64,000 nucleotides of DNA from PWQG01 sp050486205. Its GTDB lineage: Bacteria; Pseudomonadota; Gammaproteobacteria; Pseudomonadales; Pseudohongiellaceae. The translations under genes and the position numbers were made by a program. Under the pieces are notes generated by a model. The model did not search any database, was not told where the DNA came from, and saw only the letters and a program-made list of their open reading frames with translations. Within the stretch, counting starts at the first letter, position 1, and each line of letters starts with the position of its first letter. The stretch is from NCBI GenBank assembly GCA_050486205.1, contig JBJHCW010000001.1, positions 62,001 to 126,000 of the forward strand, given 5' to 3'. This document shows, one piece after another, positions 36,006 through 45,507 of the stretch.

Positions 36006-36041
36006 AAAGCCCGTTGCCCGTCCCGGGGAGCGGGCTTTTAT
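36006..36041. terminator. Bidirectional rho-independent terminator
   Basis: AAAGCCCG (36006-36013) pairs with CGGGCTTT (36031-36038), a perfect 8-bp stem with a GC-rich 17-nt loop. T-rich sequence follows on the plus strand and A-rich before it, so it can serve both the EF-hand gene and the convergent TapT gene. Confidence 0.75.
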
Positions 36042-36042
36042 A

Positions 36043-36687
36043 TCAGTCGTTCGCCTTGTTGCTGTACCCGGTTCTACCAGCGTAGTTTGACATGTAGACA
36101 TGCTCACCCATATGGGCGATCTGCTGGTCCACCATCCAGTCCATGGCCTTGAGTATGGGCCGGAACTTGCCGGTGTCCTGCTCCAGCTCGGTCAATGTGG
36201 CAACAATGGCCTCCAGCGTGGACACGGCGCCGCTGACAGGCTCGCGGCGAATGCGGTATCGGGAACCGGCAAGATCGGTCAGCTGGAATCGGGGTAAAGC
36301 CGCCAGCGCCGGAAATTCGTGCAACAGGCGACGGCTCTTGCGCCAGCTGGCGTCGATGAAGAGCAAGGGGCGCTGCAACGTACTGTCCCGTATCTGGCTG
36401 ATCGGCTGGGCCTGTTCTCCAGGGTAGATCAGCACGGGTTTACGGGCCAGCAGGCTGTTGACGATACGGCAGGCCTCGTCCCTGTTCTCCGGGCTCAGCG
36501 AAATCGTCTGCAGTTCGCTGTTTTCAAGACTCATTGCAGCCATGCGCGCGGTTCCCAACGGGTGCCGCAGTTCACGACTTTCCTGCAGGATCAGCACCGG
36601 CCAGACATTGTCCACAAGGGGAACAACGCCACAGAAACAACTGGAGGTTGGCCGCAGACAGCGAGCGCATGTGATTCGGGAAGACAT
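36043..36687 (-). CDS. tapT: tRNA-uridine aminocarboxypropyltransferase (DTW domain)
   Basis: A 214-residue DTW-domain enzyme of the TapT/YfiP family, which uses S-adenosylmethionine to make acp3U at tRNA position 47. The N-terminal zinc cluster is CARCLRPTSSCFC. The VLILQESRELRHPLGTARM segment is the conserved HPxGT region. The DTW motif appears as DASW in LFIDASWRKSRRLL, so threonine is replaced by serine and the aspartate is shifted, a pattern seen in some members. Length fits. It shares a terminator with the EF-hand gene. Confidence 0.88.
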   Translation of the reverse strand: MSSRITCARCLRPTSSCFCGVVPLVDNVWPVLILQESRELRHPLGTARMAAMSLENSELQTISLSPENRDEACRIVNSLLARKPVLIYPGEQAQPISQIRDSTLQRPLLFIDASWRKSRRLLHEFPALAALPRFQLTDLAGSRYRIRREPVSGAVSTLEAIVATLTELEQDTGKFRPILKAMDWMVDQQIAHMGEHVYMSNYAGRTGYSNKAND

Positions 36688-36740
36688 GGCACAACAGTAT
36701 ACAACGCCTGAAAGCTGACAACACCGGCCAACAATGAGGG

Positions 36741-36746
36741 TATAAT
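36741..36746 (+). promoter_or_regulatory. Consensus -10 just before the DUF3301 start
   Basis: TATAAT at 36741-36746 lies eight bases before the ATG at 36754. A CTGACA at 36715-36720 could be a -35, but the spacer is 20 bases. If used, the mRNA would start at or within a few bases of the ATG and be leaderless. Confidence 0.35.
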
Positions 36747-36753
36747 CCTGTGT

Positions 36754-37074
36754 ATGCCGAACTCGTTGTCAGAATTGATGGTACTGGCCGTGGTCGCCAC
36801 GGGCGCCTGGTACTGGTGGGTCACTCGTAATGCCAAAGCCCATGCGCTGCAGGTGGCCTGGCATCGTTGCCGCGAACTGAACCTGCAACTACTGGATCAG
36901 AGTGTGGTGCTCAGAAAGTCGCGCATCCAGCGCAATGAAAACGGCCAGCTCGAACTTCGCCGCTACTATGACTTCGAGTTTTCCTCCACGGGCGAGGAGC
37001 GCTACCGGGGCTCACTGGTGCTATCCGGTCCCCGGCTGGTGGACTTCGAACTCGCCGCTCACGTCCTGCGCTGA
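36754..37074 (+). CDS. DUF3301 domain protein
   Basis: A 106-residue membrane-anchored protein. One N-terminal helix (LMVLAVVATGAWYWWVT) is followed by a cytosolic domain with ALQVAWHRCRELNLQLLDQSV and LRRYYDFEFSSTGEERYRG, which matches DUF3301. The function is unknown; the family is widespread in Gammaproteobacteria. The last 54 bases overlap the end of the diguanylate cyclase gene on the opposite strand. A TATAAT lies so near the ATG that a leaderless transcript is possible. Confidence 0.88.
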   Translation: MPNSLSELMVLAVVATGAWYWWVTRNAKAHALQVAWHRCRELNLQLLDQSVVLRKSRIQRNENGQLELRRYYDFEFSSTGEERYRGSLVLSGPRLVDFELAAHVLR

Positions 37075-38220
37075 ACCTGTTTCAACAATCCGCGCCTTGT
37101 CCCGGTGCATACGCCGGTCCGCCATGCGCAGCAGCTCATCCACCTTGTCGCCGTCCTGTGGCCAGAACGCCATGCCCGCACTGACCGTCAGATCACAGGG
37201 TCCGATACTCAGGTCCAGCTTGCCGTCAACACTGTGACGCAATCGCTCCATGGTGATGTTTGCGATCTCTCTTGAGGGTACGTCAAAGGCAACTATGATG
37301 AACTCATCACCACCAAGACGACCGGTAAAGTCCGCATCACGTACAAAGTCCTTGAGCCGACCGGCAATACCGGCCAGCACCTCATCGCCTACGCTGTGGC
37401 CATGTCGGTCATTGATCTGTCTGAAACCGTTCACATCCAGAATGATCACGGCAAAGGGGCGCTCGCTGCGTCGGCTTTCCAGTATGGTGCGACCCAGTAT
37501 TTCATCAACGCTGCGCCGGTTGGGCAGCCCGGTCAGTACATCCTCCCGGGCCAGATGCATGACCTGCCTGTGCGCCCGGAAGTAACAGGCCACACTGACA
37601 CCAAAGGTCCAGCTGATGCTGAACAATATCATCATGAAATACAGCAGTGGATTGGCCAGCATGCCGATACCGGCCAGGGCTGGGTCACCTGTTGTCAGTG
37701 TCGTGAACCAGCGTAGGCCCAGACCTGCCGCCATCAGAAATGCGGAGGCGGATATCAGCGCGCTGGCCAGGCGCTCGGCGCGATCGGTGGTATTGATATA
37801 CATTACCACGGCTGCAATCAGCAGGCCGGCAATTGCCACCGGGTCATGAAAAAGTAATCGTGCCTGGGCATTGTCCCGGTTGACCCAGGCCATGATCACA
37901 AACACCGGTATCAAAAGCAGCCCCAGGCGCCAGCGAAGCCTTGAAGGGTAGTCGCGAAATCGAAGCGCACCCTCCACCACCAGCAACACGGCCGTCAGGC
38001 TCAGGGAGTTTGTGATGATCACATCGGTGTAGGGGGGTAGAGGCAACTGGTTTGCCACAAGGATGGCAACGCAGGCCATGCCGATACAGACAGCGGCCAA
38101 CATCCACTGAAACACACCCGCCATGTCCCTGTTGATACGCCAGATGACAAACATGACAAAGGCGGCGATGACGGAAACCGAGGTCAGCGTCAGTAACAGG
38201 GTTGCCAGATCCAGTGTCAT
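37021..38220 (-). CDS. Membrane-bound diguanylate cyclase (GGDEF)
   Basis: A 399-residue c-di-GMP synthase. About seven hydrophobic segments fill residues 1-205 (LATLLLTLTSVSVIAAFVMF first). The GGDEF domain covers about 220-385 with the exact GGDEF motif in GRLGGDEFIIV and an RDAD inhibitory site five residues before it. The membrane part is not a sensor family I can name and is not obviously related to the other cyclase in this window (1984-3156). An AAGGA lies before the ATG. Its 3' end overlaps DUF3301 by 54 bases. Confidence 0.9.
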   Translation of the reverse strand: MTLDLATLLLTLTSVSVIAAFVMFVIWRINRDMAGVFQWMLAAVCIGMACVAILVANQLPLPPYTDVIITNSLSLTAVLLVVEGALRFRDYPSRLRWRLGLLLIPVFVIMAWVNRDNAQARLLFHDPVAIAGLLIAAVVMYINTTDRAERLASALISASAFLMAAGLGLRWFTTLTTGDPALAGIGMLANPLLYFMMILFSISWTFGVSVACYFRAHRQVMHLAREDVLTGLPNRRSVDEILGRTILESRRSERPFAVIILDVNGFRQINDRHGHSVGDEVLAGIAGRLKDFVRDADFTGRLGGDEFIIVAFDVPSREIANITMERLRHSVDGKLDLSIGPCDLTVSAGMAFWPQDGDKVDELLRMADRRMHRDKARIVETGSAQDVSGEFEVHQPGTG

Positions 38221-38373
38221 GTGGGGTGTCCTTTGATGATGGGAGACTCAGTTCATCCCCGGTGTGCTCCCATGGGGCAGCTCTGATAACATAGGCGGCC
38301 TGTGTCGGCGCGTCAATCCCGGATGCAGATCCAACAAACACAGTCTGAGCCAGCCTCGAGGAATAACGATTAC

Positions 38374-39447
38374 ATGAAAAAACTGACAATCACAGTTTTT
38401 CTGACATTCCTGTTGAATGCCTGCTCCGAGGAGCTGGCCGCCAACCGACCCTATATTCTTACCACCGCGACCACCGGCGGCGCGTACTACCCGATTGGCG
38501 TGGCCATGGCCACCATCACAAAGTCACAACTGGAACCGGACACCGGCATTTCCCTGTCGGCCATCAGCTCCGCCGGTTCGCAGGAGAACATCAAATTGCT
38601 GCGCGACAACCAGGCGCAGTTCGCCATGCTGCAAGGCCCGTTTGCCGCCTGGGCATGGAATGGGGAGGGACCGGTCAGTCGCCCCCAGCAGAACCTTCGC
38701 TCTGTCAGCGCCTTGTGGCAGAACGTGGAGCATTTCGTGCTGCTCAGCCGCCTGGCCGATACCGGCTCAATGAGTGACCTGAACACCCTCAATGGTGAGC
38801 GTTATGTGTTGGGGGCGAGAAATTCCGGCGCCGAACAGACCGGTCGCTACATATTTGATGCCCTGGGCATAGACTACGAAAACCGGATGAGTCTGGCGTG
38901 GATGGGATACGGCGGCGCCGCCAACGCCATTCAGGACGGCAATATCGTCGGCATGAACGTGCCCGCAGGCGTGCCGGTCAGCGCCATTACCCAGGCCTAC
39001 GCCCAGATGGGGGATCGCCTGACTGTGCTCAACTTCACGCAGGAGCAGCTGGATGCCATCAATGCCCGCTATGACCTGTGGGACTGGTACGAGTTGCCGC
39101 CGGGCACCTATCCCAACCAGGAACATACAATCCGTTCCGTGGCCAGCCCCAACGTGCTGGCGACCAATGAATCGGTGCCGGAGGACGTGGTTTATCATAT
39201 CACCCGAACCATCTGGGAGAACCTGCGGATTCTCCAGGACATCCATGGTGCCACGCGGGAAATGGAACTGGACATGGCGCTTCGCGGACTCGGTGCACCG
39301 CTGCATCCCGGCAGTATCCGGTACTTCCGCGAGAAGGGTCTGGAAATACCGGAGAACCTGATACTGCCTGGTGAGGATCGACCCGCAGGAATAGCCGACC
39401 TGCAGCAGGCGCCCGAGCTGTCATCGGAACAGTCAATACAACAATAA
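38374..39447 (+). CDS. TAXI-family TRAP solute-binding lipoprotein
   Basis: A 357-residue periplasmic binding protein of the TAXI type. It has a lipoprotein signal (TVFLTFLLNAC) and the family segments TATTGGAYYPIGVAMATI, ISSAGSQENIKLLRDNQAQF and RYVLGARNSGAEQTGRYIF. TAXI proteins capture carboxylates such as glutamate or 2-oxoglutarate for a fused TRAP permease; the ligand here is not known. The ATG at 38374 follows GAGGAATAAC. The permease gene starts 13 bases after its stop, forming a complete importer. Confidence 0.93.
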   Translation: MKKLTITVFLTFLLNACSEELAANRPYILTTATTGGAYYPIGVAMATITKSQLEPDTGISLSAISSAGSQENIKLLRDNQAQFAMLQGPFAAWAWNGEGPVSRPQQNLRSVSALWQNVEHFVLLSRLADTGSMSDLNTLNGERYVLGARNSGAEQTGRYIFDALGIDYENRMSLAWMGYGGAANAIQDGNIVGMNVPAGVPVSAITQAYAQMGDRLTVLNFTQEQLDAINARYDLWDWYELPPGTYPNQEHTIRSVASPNVLATNESVPEDVVYHITRTIWENLRILQDIHGATREMELDMALRGLGAPLHPGSIRYFREKGLEIPENLILPGEDRPAGIADLQQAPELSSEQSIQQ

Positions 39448-39460
39448 CGAGCATAACAAC

Positions 39461-41485
39461 ATGCATTCACCACTGCTGAAGTGGGCTGCCTTTGCCTTTG
39501 CCCTTTTTCACGTTTACACCAATGTATTTGCCACCATGTCCGAGCTGTGGTTCTCGGCCATTCATTTCGGAGGGTTTGTGGCGCTTTGCGCCCTGGTTGG
39601 CAACGAGCGTCATCCTGAAACCGGCGCGGGGCCATCCAGACCTCAGTACATCATCAATCTGCTGCTGGCACTGATCGCCATCGCCATTCCGGTCTATCTG
39701 ATGTTGTTCGAAAACGCGCTGTACGCGCGTGAAACCGAATTCATTCTGTCCGACTATCTGGTTACTGGCGCGGCGGTCCTGCTGGCGGTGGAGTTCACCC
39801 GCCGCACCACCGGCTGGTTCATGCCGATACTGATCCTGATTTCCCTGGCCTACATCCTGTTCCTGGGCCGTTATATCTCGGGTGTTTTCAGTTTCCCGGG
39901 GCTGACGCTGGAAACCGTGCTCTACCGCAGTTTCTACAGCGAGGAAGGCATGTTTGGCATGACTGCCAACATATCGGCCACCTTTGTTTTCATGTTCATT
40001 CTTTTTGGCTCCTTCCTGCTCAAATCCGGTGCCGGTGATTTTATTGTCAGCTTTGCCCGCTGCCTGGCCGGACGCTTCACTGGCGGAGCCGGACTGGTGG
40101 CCGTTGTTGGCTCGGGCATGATGGGATCAGTGTCCGGCTCAGCGGTGGCGAACACCGTCTCCACCGGTGTCATCACCATTCCGATGATGAAACGCTCGGG
40201 GTTTCCGGCAAAATTCTCCGCCGGCGTGGTTGCGGCCTCATCCACAGGTGGTGCGCTGATGCCACCGATCATGGGTGCCGGCGCCTTTGTCATGGCCAGC
40301 TACACCCAGATCTCCTATCTGACCATCATTGCTGTATCCACCTTGCCGGCGCTGCTGTATTTCCTCACCGTCAGTTACTTTGTCAACATCGAGGCCAAAC
40401 GTCTTGGCCTGAAACCGGACCGGCACGGTGACCATGAAAGTCTGTGGGCAGTGACCCGCCAGGGATGGCATTTCATAATCCCGCTGGTGGTGCTGGTAGG
40501 ATTGCTGGTGGCCGGTTATACACCGATCCGGGCGGCGGCGGTTGCCATTGTGGCGGTCATTGTTTCATCCTGGCTTTCTCCGACACCGATGAACGCCAGA
40601 GGCTGCTTCGAGGCCACGGTTGACGGTGTCAGAACCATGATGTCCACCGCCCTGTTGCTGGTCGCCGTCGGACTGGTCATCAATGTGGTGACCACCACCG
40701 GTGTGGGCAATGCGTTTTCACTGATGATTGTGGAATGGGCCCAGGGCAACCTGCTGATCAGCCTGGTTCTGGTCGCCATCGCTTCCCTGGTACTGGGCAT
40801 GGGCCTGCCGGTGACCGCCTCCTATATTGTACTGGCCACGCTGGCGGCGCCCATACTGTTTGACCTTATCAGCCACGATGCACTGCTGGCGGCGCTCACT
40901 GCAGGGGGCATCCCCGAAAGTGTCCAGGCAACCATCAACCTGTTCGGCGGTGATCCCGCGGTTGCGCTCAGGGAAATGCCGCTTGAGATGAAGCAGCTGA
41001 TACGCGCGGAATTGCTGAGCCCTGAGCTGCTGACCGGCATGTTGCTCAGCGCACACCTGATCATTTTCTGGCTGTCACAGGACAGCAATGTCACCCCACC
41101 GGTATGTCTGGCAGCCTTCGCCGCAGCCGGCATCGCGGGCACAAAACCCATGGCAACCGGGGTCACATCGTGGAAGGTGGCCAAGGGTCTGTATCTCGTC
41201 CCGGTGCTGTTCGCCTACTCCCCCCTGATTTCAGGGACCTGGCCGGAACGTTTCTATATCTTTTTCTGGTCATGTCTCGGACTCTACGCCATGGCCGGTC
41301 TGCTGCACTGGCGCCTGGAACGCGCGCTGAACCCACTGAGCGCCTCGCTGTTGTTGCTGGCCGCAGGGCTGTTGCTCTGGCCACCACTGAGCATCTATTA
41401 TCACATCGCCGGCGCCGCTGTGTTGCTTGGCGTGATTGTCTGGCAAAAGCGCCAGAACCGGCTTGAAGCCGCAACAGCTGCCTGA
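39461..41485 (+). CDS. Fused TRAP transporter permease (DctQM-like)
   Basis: A 674-residue membrane protein with about 17 or more hydrophobic segments. The first four form the small-subunit part, and the rest the large DctM-type subunit with GSGMMGSVSGSAVANTVSTG and ASSTGGALMPPIMGAGAF. The fused architecture goes with TAXI binding proteins. It uses a Na+ gradient to import the organic acid bound by the preceding lipoprotein. The C terminus is hydrophobic with two extra segments (SASLLLLAAGLLLWPPLS). It closes this two-gene operon. Confidence 0.95.
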   Translation: MHSPLLKWAAFAFALFHVYTNVFATMSELWFSAIHFGGFVALCALVGNERHPETGAGPSRPQYIINLLLALIAIAIPVYLMLFENALYARETEFILSDYLVTGAAVLLAVEFTRRTTGWFMPILILISLAYILFLGRYISGVFSFPGLTLETVLYRSFYSEEGMFGMTANISATFVFMFILFGSFLLKSGAGDFIVSFARCLAGRFTGGAGLVAVVGSGMMGSVSGSAVANTVSTGVITIPMMKRSGFPAKFSAGVVAASSTGGALMPPIMGAGAFVMASYTQISYLTIIAVSTLPALLYFLTVSYFVNIEAKRLGLKPDRHGDHESLWAVTRQGWHFIIPLVVLVGLLVAGYTPIRAAAVAIVAVIVSSWLSPTPMNARGCFEATVDGVRTMMSTALLLVAVGLVINVVTTTGVGNAFSLMIVEWAQGNLLISLVLVAIASLVLGMGLPVTASYIVLATLAAPILFDLISHDALLAALTAGGIPESVQATINLFGGDPAVALREMPLEMKQLIRAELLSPELLTGMLLSAHLIIFWLSQDSNVTPPVCLAAFAAAGIAGTKPMATGVTSWKVAKGLYLVPVLFAYSPLISGTWPERFYIFFWSCLGLYAMAGLLHWRLERALNPLSASLLLLAAGLLLWPPLSIYYHIAGAAVLLGVIVWQKRQNRLEAATAA

Positions 41486-41539
41486 GCCTGCTGCACCGGA
41501 CGGCAACACGGGTCACTCGCCCCGGGAGGGTGCGTAAAG

Positions 41540-41950
41540 ATGTTTTCGGAGACAGAGCTGAACCTGCAGGAGAGTGAGCTGCGTGAACAGATCCGTGACC
41601 TGTCGCCGGCGCAGCGCGCGGTTTATGACAGGCTCGAAACCGATGGCCTGAAGGATGCCTCCCGCTATCTGGCGCTGAACTGCCTGTTTGCTCTGGGCGT
41701 ACACCATTTATATCTGGGACGATGGCTGCGAGGTACCATCAACCTGATGCTGACCCTGTCAGGCGCCTGGCTGCTGCTGTCCACCGATGCTACCTGGTAT
41801 GGTAGCCTGATGCTCATTGCTGTGGTGCTGATCGAGATTCCGCAACTGCTCAATGCCCGATTGCTGGTCCGCAATCGCAACAACCAGATCATGCGTGATT
41901 GCCTGTGGCTGGCACGCCAGAGTCCGAAAAACGAGGTTCCCGAATCCTGA
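41540..41950 (+). CDS. TM2-like small membrane protein
   Basis: A 136-residue protein. The first 50 residues are charged and helical (ETELNLQESELREQIRDLSP). Two or three membrane segments follow, with the TM2-type motif LFALGVHHLYLGRWLRGTI and LIAVVLIEIPQLLNARLLV. The C terminus is cytosolic. The function is unknown. It ends two bases before the DUF58 gene and opens the five-gene MoxR operon, which suggests an assembly or anchoring role there. Confidence 0.78.
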   Translation: MFSETELNLQESELREQIRDLSPAQRAVYDRLETDGLKDASRYLALNCLFALGVHHLYLGRWLRGTINLMLTLSGAWLLLSTDATWYGSLMLIAVVLIEIPQLLNARLLVRNRNNQIMRDCLWLARQSPKNEVPES

Positions 41951-41952
41951 AC

Positions 41953-43287
41953 ATGCGCCAGTCACGAAGTCGGCAGATCATCAAAACAGTGTTGGGGCGC
42001 TTGCAGACGGCCGCCCGCTGGCTGATTGACCGGTTTCCCTTCACGCTTGCGGGCACACTGATTCTGGTGGTCACACTCGGTTCTCTGTACTGGTTTGGCT
42101 ACCGGCGTATGGATCTGGTGGTGTTTGCCCTTACCGTTTGTGGCATTGCCATTGTTGCCTTCAGCCTGATGGTGGTTCTTGGCGCCGGCATGGTCGCGCG
42201 ACGGCGCCTGAAATCCCTGCTGCCTCAGTTGTCTGACACACCCATTGAGCTGGAGGCCGGTTATCCCAACGAATCCGGTTTCCGCCTGCGCACACTGACC
42301 TGGATGCCCCTGGTGTCCCTGAGCTGGCGGGTGATCAGCCCCACTGACATCGCATGCAACAACCGGCTGACCGAAGATGGCCGGTATCTGGAAGAAGAAA
42401 TCACCTCATTGCGGCGCTGCCGCACGGCGCGACTGTCGCGGCTGTTCACCGTCAGCGACGTGCTGGGCCTGTGCCGGTTTTCCTGGCGCCTGGACCAGGA
42501 CGTCAGACTGCAGGCACTGCCGCGGCTGGGCAACCTGCGGCATTTGCCCACCCTGCGCTCGATGAGCGCTGAAGACGGCATTCCCAACCCCTCCGGTCAA
42601 CCTCGTGGTGACCGGATGGAAATCCGGCCCTATGCACCCGGTGACCCGGTACGCAACATCATGTGGGGCATTTACGCCCGCAACCGCCACCTCAACGTAC
42701 GACTGGAGGAAAAAAGTGTTTTCGACAGCCGCCGCACCCTGGCCTACCTGCTGTCCGGACCAGGCGACGAGGCCGCCGCCGCAGTGGCCCGTGTGGCAAC
42801 AGAATCGGGGGCACTGGGTGATGACTGGCTGTTTGGCGCAGACGGCAGTGACAGCGCCGCAGATACCGTGGCCGGGGCTCTGGCACTGATTGCCGGTTCG
42901 CGCGCACTGGACGCCCCCCATGCCTATGGGCTGGACCGTTTTCTGGAGCAGAATCGCGGCGGCAATGCCCATTGCATCGTGTTTGCTGCCGCCAGCCCCG
43001 GTGACTGGCCAGCGGCGCTGCGCCGCACAGTTGCACGGTATCCCGGGCAATTCTCAGTCATACTTGCAACCGATGGCTTTATGGATCAGGAGCGGCCACC
43101 ACTTTTGCAACGTCTTGTCATGAAGTCCGGTCGGGACAAGGAGCAGTCTGCACTTTTCACGCGACCGGTGGCCAACGTCCGGGAACTTGGTTCACTGTTG
43201 AGTGAACTTCAGCAATTTACCGCAAGCGCCATGATCGTGGACCGGCGCACCGGTACCAGCTTTGACCAGCAACTGAAAAGGGTTTAG
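41953..43287 (+). CDS. DUF58 domain protein
   Basis: A 444-residue protein. Two membrane segments lie at the N terminus (FTLAGTLILVVTLGSLYWFG, LVVFALTVCGIAIVAFSLMV). A beta-rich region and the DUF58 signature follow, RPYAPGDPVRNIMWGIYARN, where the family normally has R-x-Y-x-x-GD-x-x-R-x-I-x-W. DUF58 proteins are partners of MoxR ATPases and are related to VWA domains. The frame opens at 41899, but the ATG at 41953 lies just after the TM2-like stop. The gene sits between that protein and the transglutaminase. Confidence 0.9.
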   Translation: MRQSRSRQIIKTVLGRLQTAARWLIDRFPFTLAGTLILVVTLGSLYWFGYRRMDLVVFALTVCGIAIVAFSLMVVLGAGMVARRRLKSLLPQLSDTPIELEAGYPNESGFRLRTLTWMPLVSLSWRVISPTDIACNNRLTEDGRYLEEEITSLRRCRTARLSRLFTVSDVLGLCRFSWRLDQDVRLQALPRLGNLRHLPTLRSMSAEDGIPNPSGQPRGDRMEIRPYAPGDPVRNIMWGIYARNRHLNVRLEEKSVFDSRRTLAYLLSGPGDEAAAAVARVATESGALGDDWLFGADGSDSAADTVAGALALIAGSRALDAPHAYGLDRFLEQNRGGNAHCIVFAAASPGDWPAALRRTVARYPGQFSVILATDGFMDQERPPLLQRLVMKSGRDKEQSALFTRPVANVRELGSLLSELQQFTASAMIVDRRTGTSFDQQLKRV

Positions 43288-43297
43288 TGTCTTGAGC

Positions 43298-45466
43298 ATG
43301 AGCAGCGAGCAACACACACATTATTTGCCTACCGGACTGCGGGCCTTGATTCTCGGGGCCGGCTACTGGGTTCTGAGCCTGCCGCTGACCACCCTGCCGG
43401 GCTCGGTTGCCGCCTTTGCCGGCTGTGTGCTGGCCTGTTTCTACGTTGATACACATATCCACCGGCTGCCCCTGCGGCGGGTCCGCCAGAGCGCCATCAC
43501 GCTGGCGGTCGCCCTGGCCATGGTCGCTGCCGTGCTGATTTCCAGCCTGCTCACCCGAAGCTTCACGGTGGTTCAATTGCTCAGCCCGATGTTCAGCTAC
43601 CAGCTTGGGCAGGTGTTGTTGTGGTTTGTGGTGGCGGCAGCGTTCACGGTCCTGCTGCGATCACTGGCCGAACGCAGCACTTCAGGCAAGGTGCTTGAAA
43701 TCCTGTTTGTTGCAGCGGCCTTTGTCATTGCGCTGGCTGCTCACCGCCAGGGCATGATCCATAGACCCTATTTCATCGGGGACTTCGCGTTGATACGCGG
43801 CATTGACCCCTCATCCATCCTGATGGCCATAGGCTGTGCCGCCGTGCTGGCCCTGGCGGCTTTGCTGATGACCGAAAAGAATCACCGGCGCCTGCCCTAT
43901 CATTTCACAGCACTTGGCCTGCTCTGTTTCTCCCTGCTGGCCTATGTCCAGTACTTTGGCATGCCCTCACCACGGCTGACCGATGACCTGGGGCTTACCG
44001 GCCAGGCAAGCAATACCAGCAGCCAACAGCAGGAGTCCGATAATCCGTTCCGGGACGGGGAAAACGACCCCAGTGACCGGGAGGCCCCAGTGGCCGTTGT
44101 GTTGTTCCGCGACGACTACGACCCGCAGGACGGTATCTACTATTTCCGCGAATCTGCCTACTCCCAGTTCAATGGCAACATGCTGGCCGCACCCACCAGC
44201 CCTGAGCTGGACCGCGACATTGTGCGTCGTTTCAGTGGCGGCGAGGTCATCGTGGAAGAGGAAATACAGGCCCGTGACCAGCGCCGCTCGGTGCGCACAA
44301 CCATTGGTCTGCTGACACCTCACCGCAGTCCATTCGGTCTGGACGCCCCGGTCAGTTTTACCAATGTGCCCAACCCCAACAGCCTGCGCTTCAAACAGAC
44401 CTATGACGTGGTGTCCCTGGTGCCCGAATTTGATTTTCCTTACCTGATCGGTCGCGAGGCGGGCTCACCGGACTGGAGCCTGTCCCAGTGGCAGGCCTAC
44501 CTGGAAATGCCGGATGACCCGCGTTATGGCGAAAAGGCCGAGGAGCTTATAGCCTCCCTGCAATCGGGCTTTGCCGATGACCCCTACGCACGTGCCCAGG
44601 CCGTGAAGAACTGGCTTGATCGAAATGGTATCTACAGCCTGCAGAACGAACATGCCTACGCCAGCGACCCGGCTGCTTCGTTCCTGTTCGGCGACCTGAC
44701 CGGATACTGCATCCATTTTGCCTTTGCTGCCACCTATATGTACCGCGCCCTGGGCATACCGGCCCGCGTGGCAGTCGGCTACGCCGTGCCGGCAGAAAAC
44801 CGCGCCGGTGGTTCGGCGCTGCTGATCCAGGCGGTCAACGGCCATGCCTGGCCCGAGATCTACCTGCAGGATGTTGGCTGGGTGATTGTGGACCCATCAC
44901 CGGCGCAGACCCTGGTCGACATGTCGGTGGACCCGCAGGACGCATTACAACAGCTGCTGGGCGACATGCTGCGCGATGACGCCAGTCTGCAGGAGTTCCT
45001 GCTCAGTCAGCAAGGCGGTGGACTGTCGCTGGCGTCTGTGGCCCGGCTGGCGTCGGCCAGTCTGCTGGCACTGCTGCTGGCGGCGTACCTGATCCGGCTT
45101 GGGAGGCTGGCGGCCCCGGCACTGTGTTCACCCCGGAGCCGATATCGTCATGGCTACCGGGCAAGCCTGGATCGGCTGGCGGCCTACGGCATCACGCGCC
45201 GCTACGGTGAGAGCCGTGAAGCGTTTGCCCGCAGGCTTTCCGCGCAGCTGCCCGCGCTGGAGCAGATGACCAGTACCCATACTGCCAACGCGCTGGGTCA
45301 CAGCGGCCGGGGCAGCACCCTGGCCATTGCCGCCTCCGGTGCCAGTGACACGGCCTTCTGGCAGGCACAGGAACAGGCGCTGAAACGTCAACTGCAACAA
45401 ACACACCCGCTGTGGCGCCGAGCTGTGGCTGGCATCCACCCCGTTCCCTGGCTTCGCAGCCGCTGA
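43298..45466 (+). CDS. TgpA-like transglutaminase membrane protein
   Basis: A 722-residue protein with six or so N-terminal membrane segments (to about 225) and a periplasmic region holding a transglutaminase-like core. A further helix sits near residue 580 (VARLASASLLALLLAAYLIR) with a cytosolic tail. The catalytic triad is visible as cysteine in TGYCIHFAFA, histidine in NGHAWPEIYL and aspartate in WVIVDPSP. TgpA of Pseudomonas is an essential periplasmic member; the reaction is unsettled. The usual start has ATG at 43298, two codons after a TTG. It is the third gene of the MoxR operon. Confidence 0.92.
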   Translation: MSSEQHTHYLPTGLRALILGAGYWVLSLPLTTLPGSVAAFAGCVLACFYVDTHIHRLPLRRVRQSAITLAVALAMVAAVLISSLLTRSFTVVQLLSPMFSYQLGQVLLWFVVAAAFTVLLRSLAERSTSGKVLEILFVAAAFVIALAAHRQGMIHRPYFIGDFALIRGIDPSSILMAIGCAAVLALAALLMTEKNHRRLPYHFTALGLLCFSLLAYVQYFGMPSPRLTDDLGLTGQASNTSSQQQESDNPFRDGENDPSDREAPVAVVLFRDDYDPQDGIYYFRESAYSQFNGNMLAAPTSPELDRDIVRRFSGGEVIVEEEIQARDQRRSVRTTIGLLTPHRSPFGLDAPVSFTNVPNPNSLRFKQTYDVVSLVPEFDFPYLIGREAGSPDWSLSQWQAYLEMPDDPRYGEKAEELIASLQSGFADDPYARAQAVKNWLDRNGIYSLQNEHAYASDPAASFLFGDLTGYCIHFAFAATYMYRALGIPARVAVGYAVPAENRAGGSALLIQAVNGHAWPEIYLQDVGWVIVDPSPAQTLVDMSVDPQDALQQLLGDMLRDDASLQEFLLSQQGGGLSLASVARLASASLLALLLAAYLIRLGRLAAPALCSPRSRYRHGYRASLDRLAAYGITRRYGESREAFARRLSAQLPALEQMTSTHTANALGHSGRGSTLAIAASGASDTAFWQAQEQALKRQLQQTHPLWRRAVAGIHPVPWLRSR

Positions 45467-45507
45467 TCTGAGATTGTGTCAACACCACCCGGATTCTGGA
45501 GACCCGT

